A DNA stretch of 64,000 bases from Bactericera cockerelli (lineage: Eukaryota > Arthropoda > Insecta > Hemiptera > Triozidae). Below, piece after piece: positions 23,001 through 31,300 of this stretch (position 1 is the first letter of the stretch; every line of letters starts with the position of its first letter). A program made the position numbers and the translations under genes. The notes beneath the pieces are model-generated. The model worked only from the letters and a program-made list of their open reading frames with translations, ran no database searches and was not told the DNA's origin. Where the stretch lies: assembly GCA_024516035.1 (NCBI GenBank), contig CM044959.1:14719298-14783297 (forward strand). The letters run 5' to 3'.

Positions 23001-25040
23001 AGGAAGAAAGTTAATAAGGTAGCGAAATTAGAAGTCGATGGTTCGAGTCCCAAGTACGTCAAAAATTTAGTAAGGCAAGAGAAATTGTGACATCAGAAAT
23101 AATAGGTATGTGATGATTAATTGATAATCCTGCCTACGGCTACGGTATTCTCTTGAACATTTAATACCCCTGTGAGGGATTGCGTAACAATAATAATAAT
23201 ACTATCCTTATACTGCCCGATTAAGACTATTAAGTCCCATTATTCCAGCAGTAAGTCCAAGACGTATTATGATGTGGTAAAAATCTAAAATGGGAGGATA
23301 ACTTACTGTCATGTCCCGGCTGGGTTTCGAACCCGCGACCTCTGGTATCTCTAGATTTACAGAGTGCCGCCTTTACCACTGAGCTATCGTGACCACTGAG
23401 CGTACTGTGTAAGATATTGAAAATCGACGCTTAGAAAGGACTTGAGATAAAGAATTTGTCTATTAATTTCGACCTTTCTTCTTTTGACCCGACTTCATCT
23501 CTTAGTATAAACAGAAAAGTGAGAAGTTGTACTAGATGTACATTAATATCAGAACATACCTGGACAGCTGTTTCGAGCTTATTTGCTCTCATCAGCTGTC
23601 CAGGCGATGCTCTCATTTGCTCTCATCTTGTTCGATAATTTCAGATAATGTTCCGGATGGTCACGTTCGGACTGAACGTGTTCGTCCTCCGTCACGTGGG
23701 CCAGGACGTGATAGGCGTGATGCACGTCCGCCTTCTCCTGCTCGAGTCCAGCATCCTGTTCCTGAGCCGGGAGGCGTTCCGGCGAGCCTGTGTCACGCAG
23801 ACCACCAGCCACTGCTGGCCGCAGGTCGTCAATCTGATCTGGCTCACGTGAGTAAGGTTATCATACACGTGATTAAGGTTATTGTCTGTCACGTGAGTAA
23901 GGTTATCATACACGTGAGTAAGGTTATCATACGTGAGTAAGGTTATCATACGTGAGTAAGGTTATCATACACGTGAGTAAGGTTATCATACACGTGAGTA
24001 AGGTTATTGTCTGTCCCGGTAGCTCAACGCCGACCCCAAATAAAATTGGGAAAAGGTGAGTGAAAGAAGAAGAAGAGGTAGCTCAGTGGTAAAGGCGGCA
24101 CTCTGTAAATCCAGAGAATCCAGATGTCGTGGGTTCGAAACCCATCCGGGACATGACAAGTTATCCTCCCATTGGGAATTTTTACCACATAATAATATGT
24201 CTTGGGCTTACTGCTGGAATAATGGGACTTTAATAGTCTTAATCGGGCAGTATAAATAAGGCGATATTATTATTATTATTCTTTCCAGAATACCTATCTG
24301 CTTGGTTCTCTGTGTGGTTCTCGGCTTCGTCTGGCTGCACTTGTTGACGGTTCCCGAGCTCAGCGTGACGTCACACTACAGTATAGGCGTCTGGTCCATT
24401 GCCCTCAGCTGCCTCATGGAGATGTGTTGTGAACCGCTCTACCTGGTGGCTCAAGCTTTCCTGTTCGTCAGATTGAGAGTGAGTAATGGAAAATATATTT
24501 TTATAAAAGTTGCTAGTTCGATTTGTTTTTTTTTTTACACTTTATCTAGGACATATTATATACAACACAAATAATTACAAATTAAAATATAATATAATAG
24601 AAGAAAAAAATAAAGAAAAAATAAGTAAATACATACATAATATATGTCCTAACTAAAGGGTGGGGTTATTGCCTTTGGCAATCTCTTCCACCCAACCCTA
24701 TTTTTTCGATTCGGGAGGGGTTTAACGTTGCTTTCAACGGTTTGGTCATAACACAACAGGGGTTTTACACTCCATTCGCTGGAAACTCACAAACCAGGTA
24801 TTCAAATTAACCACCCAGCCTGAGTGGTGTCGAGAATAGTTAGCATCACGAGAGTTCAAATTTGACTGGTCACCCACCCAAGTCATAATACCTTGCTGGA
24901 AAACGTCAATATATTATACGATCATTGAAGACTGAATTTTATGATTCTCATCATAAAATCATGAAGTTCTTGTATTTTTTAAGTTATTAAATAAAAAAAA
25001 GAGATGTTATTTCAGCATATTTATATAGGTACGCCACTTT

Positions 25041-25073
<33 letters not shown>

Positions 25074-25325
25074 CAACAAATAACTTTTATTTATTTACAT
25101 TTTTTGTTATTTACAATGCATGAAAAAAATATAAATATCAAAAAATACAAAGACAAAATTTTAAATCATAAGTATCCCATAGCCTAACGTACTTATTAAG
25201 TATGTGCTAGGCCAGTGGTTCCCAAACTTTTAGCCATCGCGGCACACCTTACATGAATCTAATTTTCCCTGAATCCCCATGAATCCTCATGAATACACAG
25301 GTTGGGAATCACTGTGCTAGGCTGT

Positions 25326-25359
<34 letters not shown>

Positions 25360-28300
25360 ACATTTATTTATAGAGAGGCCTATAACAATCGAAGTCCTTG
25401 CCCTATATATATTTTTTTTTTTTTAATTATTTATTTCATTTTTATTTCAGGCGGTGTTGGAATCCGTGATCGTGGGCGTTCGCACCGTGACCTTCACCCT
25501 CCTGGTGCTACGCTGGTCCTCCCCAGGTGCCGTGCTAGCCTTCTCCATCGCCCAGCTGCTGTCTATAGGGGCGTACGCCCTCGGCTTGTACTGCTACTTC
25601 TGGTGGTACCTGAGACAGCGGAGTCTAGGGGCGGATGATCGAGGAGGCGAAAGTATTAATGGAGGTATAATAAGAAGAATAATAATAATATCGCCTTATT
25701 TAAACTGCCCGATTAGGACTTTTAAAGTCCCATTATTCCAGCAGTAAGCCCAAGACATATTATCATGTGGTAAAAATCCCAAATGGGAGGATAACTTGTC
25801 ATGTCCCGGCTGGGTTTCAAACCCACGACCTCTGGAATCTTTGGATTCACAGAGTGCCGCCTTTACCACTGAGCTACCGGGACAGAGTTAGGGGTTATTA
25901 CTCTTCTACAGGGTGTATTAATGTATTCCTAGCTGTCTATAGGGGCGTACGCCCTCGGCTTGTACTGCTACTTCTGGTGGTACCTGAGACAGCGGAGTTT
26001 AGGGGCGGATGATCGAGGAGGCGAAAGTGTTAATGGAGGTAGGGGTTACTACTGTTTTACAGGGTGTATTAATGTGTTCCTAGCTGTCTATAGGGGCGTA
26101 CGCCTACGGCTTGTACTGCTACTTCTGGTGCTATCTGAGACACAAGACTCTAGGGGTATCGAGAAGGCGAAGATATTAATAGGGGTTTACCTTGGCCAAA
26201 CTATATCAACAGAAAACAGTCCTGATTGAAATAGATAGTAAGGGTGGGGGTTTTACCCTCCATTCGCTGGGAATCGTACGACCTACCCACATTAAGCTCA
26301 CCCAGCCTGGTTAAGTCCGGAAATGCCAGCCTCACGTGTTTGGAGGGAACAGAATTTCCTTTGAAAAGTCTGTCCCAACCGGGGATCGATTCGACAGTAG
26401 TTTCAACCGTCACGCCACGGAGGCTGGCAAATTAATGCTGAAAGCATTTTCTAGCTCTTAACCCACAGAGTGCTATTATTATGTGATCATTGGTCACATA
26501 GTCAAATAACTGAGCAGAAATTCATGCATAGGGCGGGATTATAAAGAAAAGTACAAGTCTTCATGATGGTTCAGTGCACATAGAAATATGTGGTTCAGGA
26601 CGAACCAACTTTGAAATAAAGTTGGCTGGAGACCATCATTCACCCTTCCAGCTGTAGCCAAGCTGGCTACAACAACAACAACAACAGGGTTTGATTCGAA
26701 CCAATAGATCCCTATGTTATCTGGATTACTAAATTTGTTTATGTTTCAGGCAGTTACCATGGATACAAGAAGACGGATGGGGAGAGCACAAGCAGAGCTC
26801 CTCCTCCCCTGGAGAGGAAGCAAAGTCTAGAGGAGGATTTCCCGTTTCGCTCCCTCCGCGATTTTCTGCCTAAACATCTGGAAAATGAGGTGAGAATCCT
26901 ATTTCAGGTAGACGCTGAGGCTCCGAATAGGCAGAGTAGGAACGTGCCTTACTGCGTTAGGCATTGGCATTTTTTTTGGGGGGGTGCAAAAAAATGAGAA
27001 AACAAAATTGCTGTAGTTGCATCTGCATGCATCATTTATTACGCCACTGCCGAAAGAGAGGTGAAAAGACGTCCCATATTTGGAATTTTGCTTATACCTC
27101 GAACGATACTTTTTTGTAAAAATATTGTATGAAGTAAAGTTAAAGCCAATTTTTGGAGAATTTTAATTTTATTCTCACTATTACTCTTGTACATATTTCA
27201 TTATCCTTTTATTACATCTTAACTTTGTCCTTTTAACAAATAATAGAGTTAAACCTGGATATTATGAGAGAACTCAAGGGAGCGGAATTTTTTTCTCTTA
27301 TGTCCAGGTTTCTCTTAAAAAGAGGTTATTTTCCTTTCAAGAGAGGTAAATTAAAACCTGGAAAACGACTTTATTTGTCTTTATTTTTTTCCCGCAGAGT
27401 CAAATGGACGTGAAGCTGCTTCGTCTAACATGGAGTTTTATGAAGCAAGGCCTACTCAAGCAGTTGCTCACAGATGGGGAGCGCTATGTGATGACCGTGT
27501 TCCCCCTTCTCACCTTCTCAGAACAGGTAGCTTTGTATTTCTTACGTAAACTAGCTCACCTTAGGGGCCGCAATTTTTTTTTTATAAGACCAGTGTACCC
27601 ATTGGAATTTAGGAAACCAGCCTGTCTATTGCTGAGAGTGATGGTCTCCAGGCACTTAAAGTTAAAAGTTGGCTTGTTTTGAAGCACATATTATGTATAT
27701 CTATGTGGGATCAATTATCAAATGAAAAAAAGATAGAAAAAGCTTTATAAGCCAATAAACCCTTTATTTTCTTATTTCACATCAAGAGCATTCGAAAATT
27801 TAAGCTTTCTAGTTATTTTCAGAACGGAAATATACTATAGCAACTAGTATTTAAATGTTTCTGGTACTTTACTTAGCTTGTAGAAGAAGATAAAAAAATC
27901 ACTACCACCAAAAAGTGACAAAATCTCAAATATATGAGGAAAAATCCATGCATGTAAACTAAAGTCGGCATCTGTTCTAAAAGTCTGTTCCAACCGGGAA
28001 TCGAACTCAGGATCTCTGGACTTCGGGCGGTAGTCACAACCGTTACGCCACGAAAGCTGGCTTAACACTTTTTTTTCAATACTTTCAAAAGATTATTTTT
28101 TATTCAACAAATTCTTTCATCTTCGTAAAATAATTTAAATGTAAGAGAGAAAGAAAGTAAAATTTATTTACAAACAACTGACATCACTATCGATGCTTGC
28201 CATAAGACACAGTACTCTTGTTACTTGTGTTTTGAAGTAGACAATGACGATGGTTATTTTCAGGATGGTTTGTATAGGTGGTTATGATTAATAAAATAAC

Positions 28301-31300
28301 TTATCAATACAATGAAAATTAAGAACATGGCAAGTTTAAGTGGTTTGTTCAAAATAAAGTTCATTATTGTTTGTCTACAGGGTACATTCGACATCGTCAA
28401 CAGTTTGGGCTCCCTGGCTGCGAGATTCCTGTTTCGTCCTATAGAAGAGTCCTGCTACTTCTACTTCTCGCAAGTTATACAGAGGGACGTTCCTATTGTG
28501 GAGCAAAGTCAGGTGGGTTTGCAGTATATACTGTATACAGGGTCCGCCAAAGAGAAGGAGCCACTCGAAATATCAAGAGAACGGATTAAAATTTTAGAAA
28601 ATGCTATAACACGTGTACCATAATATCGAAGGGGAAACCTTTTCTACCAGGTTTTGATTTTTTTATCATTACCAGGGGCGGCCCCAGGGGGGTCAACTAT
28701 GGAATCTTAAATGGAACCACCCAATTTGTAATTCATTTCTGAAAAGTAGTTGACATTAAAAATATTTTAATACAAGTTTGAGAGTTTTAATCAAAACAGG
28801 GCAGGAGATATCGTACATTTCATTTCACAGGTGATGCTTGTGTTTGGACAGTAATATAACTTTTTTGTTGCTAACTTCTCAGACAAATATGAAGGAGGCA
28901 GCCCGGGTGTTGCAACAGGTGCTGCGCTGTGTCACTAGTCTGGGCCTGTGGTGCTTGTGTTTGGACAGTAATATAACTTTTTTGTTGCTAACTTCTCAGA
29001 CGAATATGAAGGAGGCAGCCCAGGTGCTGCGCTGTGTCACTAGTCTGGGCCTGGTGGTGCTTGTGTTTGGACAGTAATATAACTTTTTTGTTGCTAACTT
29101 CTCAGACGAATATGAAGGAGGCAGCCCGGGTGTTGCAACAGGTGCTGCGCTGTGTCACTAGTCTGGGCCTGGTGGTGCTTGTGTTTGGACAGTAATATAA
29201 CTTTTTGTTTGCTAACTTCTCAGACGAATATGAAGGAGGCAGTCCGGGTGTTGCAACAGGTGCTGCGCTGTGTTACTAGTCTGGTGGTGCTTGTGTTTGG
29301 ACAGTAATATAACTTTTTTGTTCCTAACTTCCCGACGAATATGAAGGAGGCAGCCCGGGTGTTGCAACAGGTGCTGCGCTGTGTCACTAGTCTGGTGGTG
29401 CTTGTGTTTGGACAGTAATATAACTTTTTAGTTGCTAACTTCTCAGACGAATATGAAGGAGGCAGCCCGGGTGTTGCAACAGGTGCTGCGCTGTGTCACT
29501 AGTCTGGTGGTGCTTGTGTTTGGACAGTAATATAACTTTTTTGTTGCTAACTTCTCAGACGAATATGAAGGAGGCATCCCGGGTGTTGCAACAGGTGCTG
29601 CGCTGTGTCACTAGTCTGGGAATGGTGGTAAAGTAGTCAATGGCTTGTGTTTGGACAGTAATATAACTTTTTTGTTGCTAACTTCTCAGACGAATATGAA
29701 GGAGGCAGCCCGGGTGTTGCAACAGGTGCTGCGCTGTGTCACTAGTCTGGGCCTGGTGGTGCTTGTGTTTGGACAGTAATATAACTTTTTTGTTGCTAAC
29801 TTCTCAGACGAATATGAAGGAGGCAGCCCGGGTGTTGCAACAGGTGTTGCGCTGTGTCACTAGTCTGGGCCTGGTGGTGCTTGTGTTTGGACAGTAATGT
29901 AACTTTTTTGTTGCTAACTTCTCAGACGAATATGAAGGAGGCAGCTCGGGTGTTGCAACAGGTGCTGCGCTGTGTCACTAGTCTGGGCCTGGTGGTGCTT
30001 GTGTTTGGACAGTAATATAACTTTTGTTGTTGCTAACTTCCAGACGAATATGAAGGAGGCAGCTCGGGTGTTGCAACAGGTGCTGCGCTGTGTCACTAGT
30101 CTGGGCCTGGTGGTGCTTGTGTTTGGACAGGCCTACTCTCGTCTGCTGCTCCTGCTCTACGGAGGTAAGTAACTAACTACAACTAGGTATCTGCGAACTC
30201 TCTATTTAGTTAACACTTTTTTAAATATGTTTCTTTTTGTGTAATTCTATCACAATTTTAGTGGGTAGTGAAGAATTATAGAATTTCTCCGTATCTTTAA
30301 TATCCCAATATCTTATGTTTTGCCCATAATTCCGCCACTGGGTCGCTGCTCATAAATATAAGTGCCTAGCGCGTTAACTCACTCGGCCACGTCGACTTGA
30401 GTAGTCACTTTTTGTGCCGTTAAGAGGTCCCGGTAGACCTATGTGAGCTCAAAACCTATTGGTACAATAAATTTTGGACGTATTTGACACCATAATAATA
30501 CGTCTTGGGCTTACTGCGGGAATAATAGGACTCAATATCATCATCATAGGCTCTGTCGTCAACGTGAACGATGGTAGACAGTGGAGGAATGACTCAGCAC
30601 TTCTACCACTGTCTTTACAAGGAGGCTAATAATTGACAAGGGCCCCTAGAACTAAGCCAATGTTCGTTTACTCCCTGTTTATAGTCCCCCAGCCAGAGTG
30701 ACTCATGACTCAATATGGGAAGTATAAAATAATGAGGCTCTTTTTTAAAAAAAAAAATATTTTTCGGAATGTTTTTTCCCCTACATTAAAGATTTACATA
30801 CCTGTAAAAACTGTTAGTGTAATAGGACTCCGTGTCTCGAACCAACAGTTTAACTTAAATAAAGCACTACTCTACTAAACTAGGTATACCCTAGAATCGC
30901 ATCAGAATTAATTACTTCAGGATAGGAAATCTTACAAACCAAGCCCTTCCAGTATCGGGAAATTTTGTGTCAATTATTATTGAATAAGCTTAATATGTAC
31001 CTACCTATGTATTTTTAAGATTTTTTTTTTTCAATTACATTATTAATTATAAAAATGGAGTAATTTCTCCGTGAACTAAACCAAAAAAAAAAAATTGTCC
31101 CTGTCGGAATTCGAACCCGCAACCTTGAGCTCACAAGTCCCTACCGCATTACAGGTCCTGCGCTATCTGACGGTGGTCTAGCTCCCCTGTTGCTACGCGT
31201 CCACTGTCTGGCAGTTCTGTTCCTGGCCGTGAACGGAACCACAGAGTGCTACGCGCTAGCTACCATGGATACGGCTCAGATCGATAGGTAAGTTATACGT

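Noticed and set aside
28838..30172. Separate small genes or an exon-repeat protein in the 118-bp array
   Set aside because: Each unit has an intron end before it and a stop after it; only the last copy continues into a complete RFT1 exon.
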